The notes under the pieces are model-generated. The model ran no database searches. It saw only the letters and a program-made list of their open reading frames with translations, and was not told the DNA's origin. A stretch of DNA of 64,000 nucleotides from Halictus rubicundus (Eukaryota; Arthropoda; Insecta; Hymenoptera; Halictidae): assembly GCF_050948215.1 (NCBI RefSeq), contig NC_135153.1, positions 4,182,058 to 4,246,057 of the forward strand, in the 5' to 3' direction. A program made the translations under genes and the position numbers. Below are positions 52,085-63,171 of the stretch, one piece after another (the stretch's first letter is position 1; the number at the start of each line of letters is the position of its first letter).

Positions 52085-53465
52085 CGCAGTCGGATAATTG
52101 CTAACAAAAACTGCAAAAATGGAAAATAGTCTCTTATACTATGATCCAACCAACATTTGCCAATTTTTACAATTCTTTCTAGAACTTTCTCATTACGCAA
52201 AATACGGGGTGTATAAAGTGTACGATTTCTTACCTTGGAACAAAATGTCTCACTATAGCGTCCAGCACTGTAAACCACTGATGCGTAGCGGTTGCAAATG
52301 ACTTCGTCGTTGATTCATAGCAGATGCAGGAAGTATGTATTAATAAATCAGCATCGAGTTGCATTGATATGGTGGAATGAGTTATTGCTGCTTTATTAAC
52401 AATTCGATGATGTTCATAAGAAAGTAATAAATCGATTTATTAATTATAATTTCTCTTATAATGTATTTTTGAATAAAAAAAATACTGTGATAGATTTGAT
52501 AATGTTGTATTAATCATTGCGGAACGAATGGTACATTGGTATACAATTTTTAGTGAAAATAAAGCAAAATCAACATTAAATTAATGTTTATCTTCAATGA
52601 GATGTCGGATTTTCAGACGAGTTCTACATGAAACCTATTGTTCACGAGGCCTTGCTACGTTCGAATAATCTTTCATATCTTTCGCGCACCAAGGAAAATT
52701 CCAGAAATCGCGTCCAGATGGCTTCATAACGGGGTTGGTAGGAATTTGTTCTCCATGGAATGTATGCTAACGTTACGACTTACGATTCCTATGGTTTATA
52801 CGTATATAATAATCACAGAAATTTATACATAGATATCCGTATCCACACATGCATGTATTATTACTGTGACAGAAACGAATTACACAATCTTGCGTCAAGG
52901 TAAATATTTTTGTTTCATAAATATCTGTATTGTACGTATCTTTACTTCATTTTTTTCTGGCATATAGATTTATGTTCATATATTTCATAGACTCATATAG
53001 TTTCGTTTAATTGTAATTATTTTAATCTTGGCTTCTTCGTTAGACGTTAAATACGTATTCATTATACATATATAGGATGTCTTGTAATCATCGGTGCAGG
53101 CGCAAGGGTGGTGATTCGACGAGACTCGAAGGGAAGGCTTTGCATACGAAAACGCTTTGAAAATAAAAATCGCTGCAACAAAATCTCTGTTAAACAGTTG
53201 CGACTCTTTTTGCCCCCGTAGAATCGCCACCCTTTAACGAACACTTTTGTATATCTCGCTATTCGAGGGGACAATACTTGATTCGAACGTGGATTTAAAA
53301 TGTGCAACGATTTTTCATCCTTGGTCTCTCACCCCTTCGTTTCACCCTCTTCCCTCGAAAACGAGAAAACACTTTTGTCCGGAATTTAAAGAAAAAGAAA
53401 TAAAGCGATTGGAGAATTATACTGTTCGTAAATAGAGTACAAGTTAATCCCTATCTTTACAGTAT
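52085..53465. other. Spacer, nothing recognised
   Basis: AT-rich sequence with frames up to 81 codons lacking domains (for example 53230-52985 on minus). No repeats paired. Confidence 0.35.
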
Positions 53466-53474
53466 TATTATTTA

Positions 53475-53648
53475 GACTGCGAATCTTTATGCGAAATAAA
53501 AATGCTCTGCATTGATTGTGGGAAGCAGGGACGAATTAAAAATTGATTTTGTCCCTTAATCACTGTGTCACATTAAAACGAACATTACAATATTCTCAAA
53601 TTTTTCGAATCTTAAAATTTCCCCATAAATGCGTAAAGATCCGCGGTC
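53475..53648. mobile_element. F7 MITE, 174 bp
   Basis: GACTGCGAATCTTTATGCG after TA pairs with GCGTAAAGATCCGCGGTC; the right flank is GA. The left-arm body matches 11278-11345. Confidence 0.75.
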
Positions 53649-53654
53649 GAATGA

Positions 53655-54390
53655 CTATATGTATAATATTTTCCGATTCAAATTGCGCGCCGCCACGGCG
53701 TTCATTGCTTATTCGGTTTTCTCCGCTTACCGTGCTTGTAAGATGAAAAAAATCACGGCTGTAGTATCTGAAAAGAGCGATTGAAAACCGAGATCGGATG
53801 TTTGGTAAATTTTTTTTAGTTAATTTCGCAGATCAAAATTCGATCAGATTTCGAATCAAAATTCGTTTAAAAGAAAAAACAACCAATGCTCGCAACTCAA
53901 CGTCAGAATTTTCAATTTCAACGAATCTCGACCGAACGAATATCAAAATTGTAAAATTGTCGGTTTGTTTGTCAGTAAAAGTGATCGAAAGCGAAAGAAT
54001 GTTTCCCATGATTGTAACTATAATCGGGGTTCCCGCGAACGGGTTTCGTTACCACCGTAATTCTGAGCAGAGAACTGTCGTTCGCGTTTCATTCTGAGCA
54101 TCCTGTTTCTGAGTAAGATTGATGGCTTCTCGTCGATCACAGAGAGTTTTGATATGATCACCTAGAAAATTCCTTTAGGGGAGAAATTGTCTGAGCGTAT
54201 TGCAATATCCGTGCCAGGTATTGTCTCGTATCGATGCGTTATCATCGACTGTTTGCTTTCGTAGTCATCTCGAAATGTAATCTCTTTTTTAAACAAGTCT
54301 CGAGAAACGATCGTCACCCAGGGAACGCGTCTCGTCTGTCCGCGATGTTCGATCATCCTTGTCGATTAGGCTCGAGACAATTATCCATTA
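53655..54390. other. Spacer, nothing recognised
   Basis: A 99-codon + frame (53798-54097) has no domain. No repeats. Confidence 0.35.
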
Positions 54391-54393
54391 TTA

Positions 54394-55068
54394 TTAGGCT
54401 GGTGCAAACATAATTGCGATTCTCGTCGGTTTTTCTGAAGCGACGTTTATCTCTGATTATGTCCATATATTAGGTTGTTTGCATACGTCTGATTTTTGAC
54501 AGGAACATTAAGCAAACATAACTTTCTCCCAAGTACGGTAAAGCCTTGATCTAAGCCGCACGGAGCTACACGATCTTAGTTCGCCTATCCCCTCCACTCG
54601 GTCAATAACGGGACCTGCCGCCATGCTGGAGTCCGTCCGGCTTTTGTCGCGCTCTAATTGGTCCGTGTTTTTCGTTAATAATCGCGGAGAATATTTTCGC
54701 AAGCGAAAAAGTTATTTTCCAAATGACCTCAGGATTTGGAAAATGGGACTTTTCATGATTTTAATGAAACAAAATTTACTATCTCTTTCTTGATATTCAT
54801 TACGCTTTAAAAATAAGAACAATTAATATAGGCACAGTAATTGGCATCCCCCACAGTAATTGGGTCCCTCCATCCTCGAAAAACATCTCGAGAGGTTGCA
54901 AAAGAATTAAGAGTTGAGCATACAACAGCTATTCGACGTTTAGCTCAAATTGGCAAATAAGAAAAATATATAGTTTGAAAATTCAAAAGCAAAAGCCGCA
55001 AACGTTTAGCTTAAATTGGCAAAGAAAGCGACGTCTATAGCTTGAAAATTCCAGGAGTAATTATTTTT
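54394..55068 (+). mobile_element. mariner remnant (irritans-type ends) with inner insertions
   Basis: The left end TTAGGCTGGTGCAAACATAA and right end ATTTTTGCACCAACCTAA are inverted. Coding scraps at about 54875-54960 read as the second mariner HTH (T-S-R-E-V-A-K-E-L-R-V-E, then A-I-R-R-L-A-Q-I-G-K and a stop), followed by a partial duplication of the next segment. From about 54474 another TTAGGTTGTTTGCATACG end, an F2 scrap (about 54650-54745) and an F15 right half (about 54775-54866) are inserted. Most of the transposase is deleted. Confidence 0.75.
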
Positions 55069-55227
55069 GCACCAACCTAATTTTTACGCTCGAATATCAG
55101 CGAACGATCAATACCAATTGGCGATAAGTTCGCGTGTTCTACAGGTTGTTCGAGTGACAGTGACGAAGGTTTTATGAACGATTTCTCGAAAATAATTTTT
55201 ACGACACGATTCGTATATTAGGACCTA

Positions 55228-55602
55228 CAGGGTGTCCCAAAAATGTTGTGCTTCCTCGAAAGGGATGATTGATCGTTCTGATAAGAGATCGTTCCAAGTA
55301 ACTTTTTCCTTTGCGGAAATGTTCTCCGCAGCTTCGTTAAGCAATTATTACCGAAAAACGTGGACCAATCAGAGCGCGGCATTAGCGGACCAATTCCCGC
55401 TCGGCGACGGGCCCCGCTGAGCGTGGCGTTGCTATTGGCTGAACCAATCGGTCCGCTGTAGCCGCGTTCTGATTGGACCGTGTTTTTCGTTAATAACTCG
55501 TTTACAATGCCGAGGAGAACATTTTCGCAAAGGAAAAAGTCAGTTCAAATGACCTCGGGAATCACTCCTTTCAAAGAAGTACAACATTTTTGGGACACCC
55601 TG
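55228..55602. mobile_element. F2 MITE, complete, TA-flanked, 375 bp
   Basis: It begins CAGGGTGTCCCAAAAATG and ends ATTTTTGGGACACCCTG with TA on both sides. The arms include TCGTTAAGCAATTATTACC and its inverse. The GC-rich core (55360-55480) has CCAATCAGAGCGCGGC / CTGATTGG and two other ATTGG motifs. This is the best-preserved F2 copy. Confidence 0.85.
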
Positions 55603-55604
55603 TA

Positions 55605-56105
55605 CACTGGGCGTAAGTCGGCAAACAGAACGGGAAATCATTTTGGAATTTGATCGGGTACAATTGAAAGGTGTTTAACCACAGTTTGAGATTGTACAAT
55701 CGATTGTAAACGCGGATACAGTCGAAGATAGTGTTATATGATTCACGACGAAATAAATATGGTAAACATTTTGGAACATCTTATATATATATGTATATAA
55801 TATATACTATGTATTAAGTTCTTATATATTCTATCGGAAACAGGTTTCCTTTAAATATCTTATCGACATCGACCATGCGTCGATGATCAACGCGTGTCAT
55901 AGGCCGGTCGACGATCCACGATCATCGAGTGTATGATGCACCGGGTAACTGTCATTGAAACGAAGTCTATGCGACCGATAAACAAGGTGCTCGGATAGAC
56001 GAGAGTATACTGAGAGAAACAGATTGCGCCGGTCGAACGTGTCGCACGAAATGAAACAAATAACTGACACCGTATTGTAGAAGATAATATATATTTTTCT
56101 TTCAA
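55605..56105. other. Spacer, nothing recognised
   Basis: Includes short TATATA-rich tracts near 55785-55810. No gene. Confidence 0.4.
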
Positions 56106-56112
56106 TATATTA

Positions 56113-56136
56113 TTTTATATATATATATATATATAT
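56113..56136. repeat. (TA)n microsatellite
   Basis: Simple TA run inside AT-rich sequence. Confidence 0.85.
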
Positions 56137-56139
56137 CCT

Positions 56140-56505
56140 ACATACATAAAGCAATATATAAATATATAATCGATATACGACACAATCATTCAAATTAACA
56201 CATATACGTTATTACAGGCAGGATATGCAATTTTATGCAACTTTTATTTTTTTTTTCTTTTACTTTTACGAAGTGTACCTACGACGACTCGTTTATCTTC
56301 TTTTCTCTCGTCTGTTTTGTTCTCTTCCACGTATCCTTTTTCCTCTTTTATTCATTAAACTCTCTAACGAGAAAATCGATCACTAAGAAATTTTACAAAA
56401 TATCCCGATGCCACGCTCTCGACCTACGGCATACCTCGTTAAATATACAATCATGTAATTATTACGTAAATTATGTTTTTTTTCCGCATGTCTAATATAC
56501 AATTT
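56140..56505. other. T-rich spacer, nothing recognised
   Basis: Pyrimidine-rich + strand leading into CT tracts. An 86-codon frame (56235) is Phe/Ser-rich and low complexity. Confidence 0.4.
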
Positions 56506-56507
56506 TT

Positions 56508-56585
56508 CTCTCTCTCTCTTCCTTTCTCTCTCTCTCTCTTTCCCTTCCTTTCCCTCTCGTACATACACTCCTGAACTTTCGTTTC

Positions 56586-56641
<56 letters not shown>
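56508..56641 (+). repeat. (CT)n cluster
   Basis: Interrupted CT tracts at 56508-56558 and a long uninterrupted run at about 56590-56641. Confidence 0.93.
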
Positions 56642-56642
<1 letters not shown>

Positions 56643-57011
56643 CCTCGTTCTCTCTCAATCCCATTTTTATTTTCACGTTTTACGATTTTTATTATTTTTT
56701 TCTTTTTCTTTTGTATTCTCTTCGTTCCGTTATTCCCGATAAATTATAAAAATATTACGGCAATGTATTACAATAATCTGTTCCAGTCTATAATCGCATT
56801 ACGCGTGTGCAATTAGATCTCAGACGAAAACAGGAAGCTTTGGGAAACACAATCGACCATTGAGAAGTATACTCGAAGAGAGGAGCAAGTGGTAGAGCTC
56901 GTTGACGACGCTGTCCACTAAGATTTCGTTCTATCGTTTGCCCGCGGCGACGTATCTCATTTTTCCCTAGCCTGATATTCTCATTTTTCCCTCTTTCATT
57001 TCTTTCTCACG

Positions 57012-57012
<1 letters not shown>

Positions 57013-57050
<38 letters not shown>

Positions 57051-57056
57051 TCTCTC
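57013..57056 (+). repeat. (CT)n microsatellite
   Basis: CT tract with one CCC interruption. Confidence 0.93.
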
Positions 57057-57059
57057 ATT

Positions 57060-57455
57060 CTCTTCTATCAAACATATTCTCGCTCACTATCTCTCCGTCT
57101 TGCACGCATCTCTACGCCGCAATCCACTTCTCTCAAGTATGTATCTAGCGACGACATCTAGAACGGTATTTCTTCGTTTCCAGCTGGCGCGCTAGAAACT
57201 ACGACGACGAGTCCTGTGCCTCTTCCTCTTTCTTTGTTTCGCCTCGAAACTGCGAAAGGGGAAGAAAGCTTTTCGTTGAAGGAAAATGTCCGAAGCTGCG
57301 CGGGAACCGAGCGCGGAGAGCGCTCGGGGGTACGTCCGGAGATTGGCAGGGATTGCACGGCGAAACATCCTTCATGCGGTGAAAGAATGACGGTAAGGGA
57401 AATCACGGTTACGCGGGACTAATTATCCTCTTCGTGATACCCTACGGTTTACATA
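57060..57455. other. Moderately GC-rich spacer between CT tracts
   Basis: Competing frames of 68-82 codons on both strands (57158-57422) without domains. Confidence 0.35.
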
Positions 57456-57456
57456 T

Positions 57457-57458
<2 letters not shown>

Positions 57459-57513
<55 letters not shown>

Positions 57514-57514
57514 T
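57459..57514 (+). repeat. (CT)n microsatellite
   Basis: About 26 CT units with one TTT interruption. Confidence 0.95.
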
Positions 57515-57942
57515 CCCCTCTCACTCACGTACATACAAATTCTCTCTTCAGCCCTTAACGCGATGACTGTCACGCCATTTGCACCGCCGTGCCAGTGCTT
57601 TCGGCACAGAGTGACCCATCTAAGGGTCAAAGTATGCTAGGCAGGTCAGACGCTGAGAATATATAAACGCTAGATACAAAAACAGCGTAAAGAAATTCTG
57701 CCGAGAGAATTTTTGTTAAAATGAAACAAATTGTGTCGGCAGAATTTGTTTACCCTGTTTTGTACAATCTGACCGTAACTCGGCCATTAGAAAATGTTGC
57801 ATCCAACGTCGGACAGTTTCAAAATGTCTTCGATTCCTCATAAATGTACCGCGGTTCTTTGCGCGAAATACAAATTGTTTACGTTAACGGGAACAAACAA
57901 GAGCCAAATAAATATTTCTCTTATCCTCTAATAATGTACATA

Positions 57943-58021
57943 GACTGCAACTAGTACATTAATATCCTTTTCGAATCTGCTTTAGATACATTTTCGTCAT
58001 GAATGCATGAAATTCACAGTC
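57943..58021. mobile_element. F7 mini-MITE, 79 bp, TA-flanked
   Basis: GACTGCAACTAGTACATT at the left and GCATGAAATTCACAGTC at the right, each followed outward by TA (57941-57942, 58022-58023). It is the shortest member of F7. Confidence 0.55.
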
Positions 58022-58032
58022 TACTTATAGTA

Positions 58033-58444
58033 GACTGCGAGTTTCTGTGCAAAATAAGCGTTTTCATGGAATTTCATCAAAAACATTTTGATGGAACGTA
58101 AAATACACTCTAGTAATAATTTTAAGTGGTAAGTAGCATGTTTGGTCAGACCATGAAATATCGTACCTTAATGGAACACCTTAAAAATGTACTAAGACAG
58201 TTCTGGGTATGTAATTTAAGACTGAAAACCAAATATATTCCAAAGAAGTTGACAAAATTTTACATTTGTGGTTGTAGCGCAATACAGTAACGCAGATTAG
58301 TGTACACACATTTTGTTGGGATTATGAGAAGCCTCACCTTTGCAGGATTGATAAATCGAGAATAATTGAACATATTTTAATTCTTGTGATACATATCACA
58401 ATTTTGTTTTACACTTATTCATTTTTACCGAAAATCCGCAATCT
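58033..58444. mobile_element. F7-type element, ~412 bp
   Basis: GACTGCGAGTTTCTGTGCA starts eleven bases after the previous copy and pairs with ACCGAAAATCCGCAATCTG. 58255-58330 resembles 39345-39425 (TTTACATTTG..AATACA..GTGTACA), so another family may be embedded. Confidence 0.45.
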
Positions 58445-58449
58445 GGTTA

Positions 58450-59885
58450 TAAGTAATCGAATTATTCAAATATTTAAGCACGGAAGTTCATGATCCCATT
58501 CTTGGCAACTCCAATCGAATTTTTATCATTTATTTATTATTAGCAAATTATACATACAATTTATTTAGCAGCAACATCGAATGGTTCAGTTTGAAATATA
58601 TTTGGAGATCTGTATTTTGTTGGTTTCATTTTCTTTAGTTCGTGGGACACTTCGTCCACCATTGAATTTTGTTTTTTTTTTTGTTTATGGAAAATATGTC
58701 CCCGACAACAATCTGTTGATCATCATAATGTTCGCCACTTGACACCTAATATTTTCGTGACATCTTTTCTGATAATGATCGATAGCTAATTTTACAGTTT
58801 TTTAAATAATTATTCAATAGCAATAGCGACTTTAATCATTTGCCACAAAGTTGTCTCCAGCAATACGATCGTGTGAAATTTTCTTTTGGAATTACTGGAA
58901 AGACTGAAAATTAATGAAGTTTTACCGAATTACTGAAAAAATCTTTTTCATATAGCACCGAAATTGAGAAATTTATTGATAAATTTCCAGTAAGCAAGGT
59001 TTTAATATAGTCTCTTCAGTGTCACTCTATTCGGTCTACAATCTAGTATCTATTTCTCAAAATATGCTTAATAAAACAAAGTTTTGAGAAACTAAAATAA
59101 CGATGGACTCGCCACATGTAATTCCTAATGGTAAATAATACGTATGGATACAACAGTATATTATAAAACAGAGAAGGGTAACAAAGTCTTCGTTCTCTTG
59201 GCAGTCAGTGCGTTAAGGGTGACTTTCGCCCCCGTGTCTTCCATCTCATTCTTTACTTACGTATTTAACAACGAAGTACTAACAATTATCTATTAAATTG
59301 CATGCTTAACATCTACAGTCAATCACAATTTTTACGTAGTCAACCGAGGGTACATCGAGTATGCGGTGAAATCCTTTATTAATGAAATCAAGCAAGCACT
59401 CTGATCATATCTTCAAGCTGGATCGAAATCGTTTTTTTTTTTAACAAATTCCAAACCGATTTCCAATACGCGCATTTGACCAAGAAATTTTCCATTGTTT
59501 CCAAATATCCTCTAAATCGACGGGTTATGAAAGCTGGAAATTTAGTGCCCTTGTCTAATGACCTCTTACAATTAACACATTGTCTGCCACATCGGTCATA
59601 CGTGGGTGACGCAATTCTTCGTTAAAAAATTGCTTTTGCTTCATTAGCATTTATAGAAAGAATTAATCACGGAATCAATCACCCGCATTCTGCAATTTGT
59701 CTTGTTAACACTGAACCGACGGAGCGCTAAAAGTGAATATTTATTAAAATAACAAAACGCTATATTTAAATTTTTAGCGACTCTTATCGCGGCGTACGCC
59801 CAAAGAAATAAATTCCAACGTGACATTTCTGATAACCGTAGATTAAAACATTTGAGACCCGCCATTTTGACGAGTCCCGTAGTTC
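58450..59885. other. AT-rich spacer with isolated F5-like ends
   Basis: CTTGGCAGTCAGTGCGTTAA (about 59199-59218) and TTAACACATTGTCTGCCACA (about 59574) resemble F5 ends, but they face outward and do not define one element. No gene recognised. Confidence 0.4.
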
Positions 59886-59889
59886 TATA

Positions 59890-60250
59890 GGATGTCCCAA
59901 AAATGTTGTATTTCCTCGGAAGGGGCGATTTCTGACGTATTTTGAAGTAACTTTTTCCTTTGCGAAAATGCTCTCCGCGGCTCTGTTAAGGAGTTATTCG
60001 CGAAAAACACAGACCAATCAGTGCGCGGATACATCGGGCGGATTCTGACTCGGCCAATGCCAACGCCGCGCTCAGCGGAAGCTGTCGCAGGGGCGGGATC
60101 CCTCTGCTATAGCCGCGTTCTGGTTGGTCGGTGTTTTTCGTTAATAACTCGTCAACGAAGCCGCGGAGAAGATTTTCGCAAAGGAAAAAGTTGCTTCAAA
60201 TGATCTCAGGAATTATCCCTTTCAAGGAAGTACACTTTCGGGACACCCTG
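59890..60250. mobile_element. F2 MITE, 361 bp
   Basis: It begins GGATGTCCCAAAAATGTTG after TA (first bases decayed) and ends CTTTCGGGACACCCTG. The GC-rich core has CCAATCAGTGCGCGG, GGCCAATGCC and the inverse GTTCTGGTTGG. Confidence 0.75.
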
Positions 60251-60289
60251 CATTTTGATTGCGCAAATGATGGTTCGGCAGTCAATATG

Positions 60290-60527
60290 TTGACACGTTG
60301 ACTGCCATGTCACATGTGAGTGACGGAATTATTTGTGCCAAGTTTTAAAATGAATTTTTACGTTAATACATTCATTGTACCAAATTTGATTAGGATCGGT
60401 AAAATGTAAGAAAGTTGGAGGACTAGTCAGTATCATACATTTAATTTTTTTCGATTTTTATTTCATTAAATAACACCTTGATTATATGGAATTTTTGAGG
60501 TTTCTAGCTTGGCAGACAAAGTGTTAA
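60290..60527. mobile_element. F5 MITE, inverted relative to 2591-2837
   Basis: TTGACACGTTGACTGCCA at the left and TTGGCAGACAAAGTGTTAA at the right. The left tetramer is decayed to TTGA. The interior (TTTTACGTTAATACATTCAT, GTAAGAAAGTTGGAGGACTA) is the inverse of the other copy. Confidence 0.75.
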
Positions 60528-60597
60528 ACTGTATGTCCTCGCAGCAATTCGTTCCCCTAAACACCGACCAATTATACTCGCGCCAGTGTGACGAGCA

Positions 60598-60756
60598 GAC
60601 CACGGATCTTTATGCAATGTGCTCGGTAATTTCTTTCTTTCTTCAATCATTTTACCGGGTCCGGAGCACGGTATCGCTACCCCTTAATTCGTTTCTCTTT
60701 CCGTAATTTGGTTCGAATGACTGCTACCAATTTTTCAAGTGCATAAAATCCGAAGC
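60598..60756. mobile_element. Probable F7 copy, diverged
   Basis: GACCACGGATCTTTATGCA pairs with TGCATAAAATCCGAAGC. Flanks are not TA. Interior non-coding. Confidence 0.4.
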
Positions 60757-60759
60757 CCG

Positions 60760-61130
60760 AAGGAGATTGTACGTCACCGGTGCACGCATTCGGTGGCGAT
60801 CAAGAGCTCGGTATCGGCGACAGTTCCGCGTAACCATGATCCCAAGGACAAGGGAAAGGTACGGATGAAAATGCGAGTGGGGGCGGGGGTGGGGAGATAG
60901 GGTGCGCTCGGTGTTCCCGAGGCGCGAGGACAACGACAAAGGCACGGCGGGATAAAACAAGGGTGGTTCCTTTCCGCGTTTAGGCGTGATCATTGTCGTC
61001 GATCTTCGTGCGCAACGCGACGTACGCATCATTCACTCAAAATATAATCAGCGAAGTCTCTCTCTCATCTATCGGTATAGTCATCTATTTATTTATTTAT
61101 TCCGCTTACTCGTTCGTTCACTACTTTTCT
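60760..61130. other. Spacer, partly GC-rich
   Basis: Overlapping frames (60724-61032 minus; 60986-61309 plus) without domains. Confidence 0.35.
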
Positions 61131-61131
61131 C

Positions 61132-61132
<1 letters not shown>

Positions 61133-61178
<46 letters not shown>
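61133..61178 (+). repeat. (CT)n microsatellite, ~22 units
   Basis: CT run after CTGTTTCTC, ending in CCCACTG. Confidence 0.95.
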
Positions 61179-61179
<1 letters not shown>

Positions 61180-62335
61180 ACTGTCTTTCCTTAATGCGTC
61201 GTTTGGTTTTCGTTTATCCAAAATCTTCGTTTCGTTCACGTCACCTCGCCACGTGGGATACGCATTCACACACGCCTCGCGGTATAACACCTTAAGTAGT
61301 CTCGTTTAATTTTATTGCTTTGAAATTCCGCATTTTGAAGACGCAACACGCGGCTCGCCGCGGCCGCCGATAAAACATGGAGAATGATGCGCTGGGAAAG
61401 GACGGGATAGGGTCCGAAAACTCTCACTTTTGTATCTCATTGGCGACGGGTTCGTTATCGAAGGGAGCGGGGCCAGGGGTAGGGCCACGAGATGGGGGGT
61501 CGAGAATAAAGGGATACATTCACGAGGGGGAGTCTGTTAGATAATTAGCAGACGATTACACCATGTAACGTACGTAAAAATGATAGATTATTAGCGTATT
61601 GAATGTCATTAATATTTCATACTTTTATCATATCTATATATATATATATATATTTATTTATTTATTTATTTGTTTGTTTATTCATTTATTTATTCATTTA
61701 TTTATAATTCTTTTATACTCTTGTTTGCGTGGAATTGCGTGTATGTGTGTGCTCGTGTGACGTATCTCAGTGTATCGATTATCGTTTGATCCGAGATCTC
61801 GCGTGATACACGAGTAAAACGTATGCTTGGAACGAAAGTATTCTAAAACCAATCGAATTCGCGCAACGGACAGACACTTGTTTTCTCCATCTATCGAATA
61901 GATGTTCCATGAACGACAATGGATTTGTTCGGATGAGACGGTGGTGTCGGCACGCTTGCGTCGGTGTTTCATTTTTCTTAGGCCTTGCGATCATCGTTAC
62001 GCGAGAAACGCTGCTACGTTAGCGTTGTCCGGCCGCTAGATCTGTCACGGGGACTTCGTTGGGACGCGTTTTTCTCGATCACAGGGCGAAACGATCTGAA
62101 TTGAATGCGCACGACGATGCTCGAAACGGGAAACCGGGAGCGGCCCGTTCGCTATGAAAATTACGGCCCGACGAAAAATCTGTTCTATCTCGCGACTCTC
62201 CGCGACGCCAATGGAAACTACACTGATAAAGACACGCCTGAGACAGCCTCGAGATTATCGATTCTAGATCGAAATAAATGGCCCTCGACACTGAGACTTG
62301 CAGCCCAGGCTCGCTGCCATCACTCGCGTTAGAAA
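61180..62335. other. Mixed stretch with a TA/ATTT microsatellite, no gene recognised
   Basis: 61634-61710 is a (TA)n run followed by (ATTT)n units. 61330-61530 and 62000-62200 are GC-rich. A 75-codon + frame at 62105 and a 101-codon minus frame (62384-62079) overlap and lack domains. Confidence 0.4.
61634..61710 (+). repeat. (TA)n then (ATTT)n compound microsatellite
   Basis: TATATATATATATATATA is followed by TTTATTTATTTATTTG-type units to about 61710. Confidence 0.9.
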
Positions 62336-62337
62336 TA

Positions 62338-62559
62338 CAGTAGTGCATCGTTAAGCGTCCGCAGTCGGGACCGAATGCGGACACTTAAGTGGGGCTAATG
62401 GTTTCTACGAATTCAATTTAAGGACACGGGATGTCTGTTACACGATACGCGACGATACACGTATCAAGTTTTCATCGGCTCTCTCGATGCTCGGTCCGAG
62501 GTCCCACTCTTTTTGGATTTCGAGGGGGTTCGCGGCGGACACTTAAGTGTGCACTACTG
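62338..62559. mobile_element. 222-bp MITE with CAGTAGTGCA ends
   Basis: It begins CAGTAGTGCATCGTTAAGCG after TA and ends ACACTTAAGTGTGCACTACTG followed by CA. GCGGACACTTAAGTG occurs near both ends. The CAGTAGTGCA start is a style seen in pogo/Tc1-type ends; the superfamily is tentative. Confidence 0.65.
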
Positions 62560-62564
62560 CAGTG

Positions 62565-62930
62565 GGACGTTAAAAGTCCCCTTCAGGATTCGCTGCCAGA
62601 TCTCGGGACTCGAGGACCCGACCGGGTACGACGTCCAATTAGTTTTCGAAATCCGTGGAAATTCGACAGAGGCTCCCGGTAATTAAAAGTCGACCTTCGC
62701 TGGAGCGAGTATGGTCGTTTCGTCGATCCGTGATTTTCATGGAGTTAACGCAAAATTTTCGGAATTAGCAATATGGTTTTTTACTAGCGTGGTAGGCATT
62801 GCGGGCCTAAATGTTTATTACATCAGGCTATGAAAAACTCTGAAGTCTCTAATTTAACGTGTAGGCGCTAGTTAAACAAAGTGTTTAATCAATTTCATGA
62901 TAAAAATCGAAGAAAGCAATTAAACAAAGA
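62565..62930. other. Spacer, nothing recognised
   Basis: Unique sequence without repeats or coding signal. Confidence 0.4.
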
Positions 62931-62937
62931 AATTCAA

Positions 62938-63167
62938 CCCTTAGCACTCGAATGACGACTGTAAGGCGCCACTAAAGATTGCTGTATCATTATTGAAAAT
63001 ATTTTTTACATTATCAAATTTGTTTGTATTAAACATTTCAGTATTGTACGAGCAAATTGCACCATTTTCGTATGTATAACTCGAAAAAAAGAATATATAG
63101 AAGGGGAATATTCTCGGTCGAAAGGAATGTTTCGTTTTGGAGTTAAAACAGCTTCGAGTGCAAAGGG
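62938..63167. mobile_element. piggyBac-type MITE (CCCTTTGCACTCG-like ends)
   Basis: CCCTTAGCACTCGAATG preceded by TCAA and CTTCGAGTGCAAAGGG followed by TTAA. The ends are inverted with small mismatches. The interior is AT-rich. A 209-codon minus frame (63570-62941) runs through it but shows no domain. Confidence 0.75.
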
Positions 63168-63171
63168 TTAA

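Noticed and set aside
39345..58330. Similarity between 39345-39425 and 58255-58330 as a separate repeat family
   Set aside because: The match is short and gapped by eye; without an alignment I cannot define ends, so it is mentioned only in the notes on 58033-58444.
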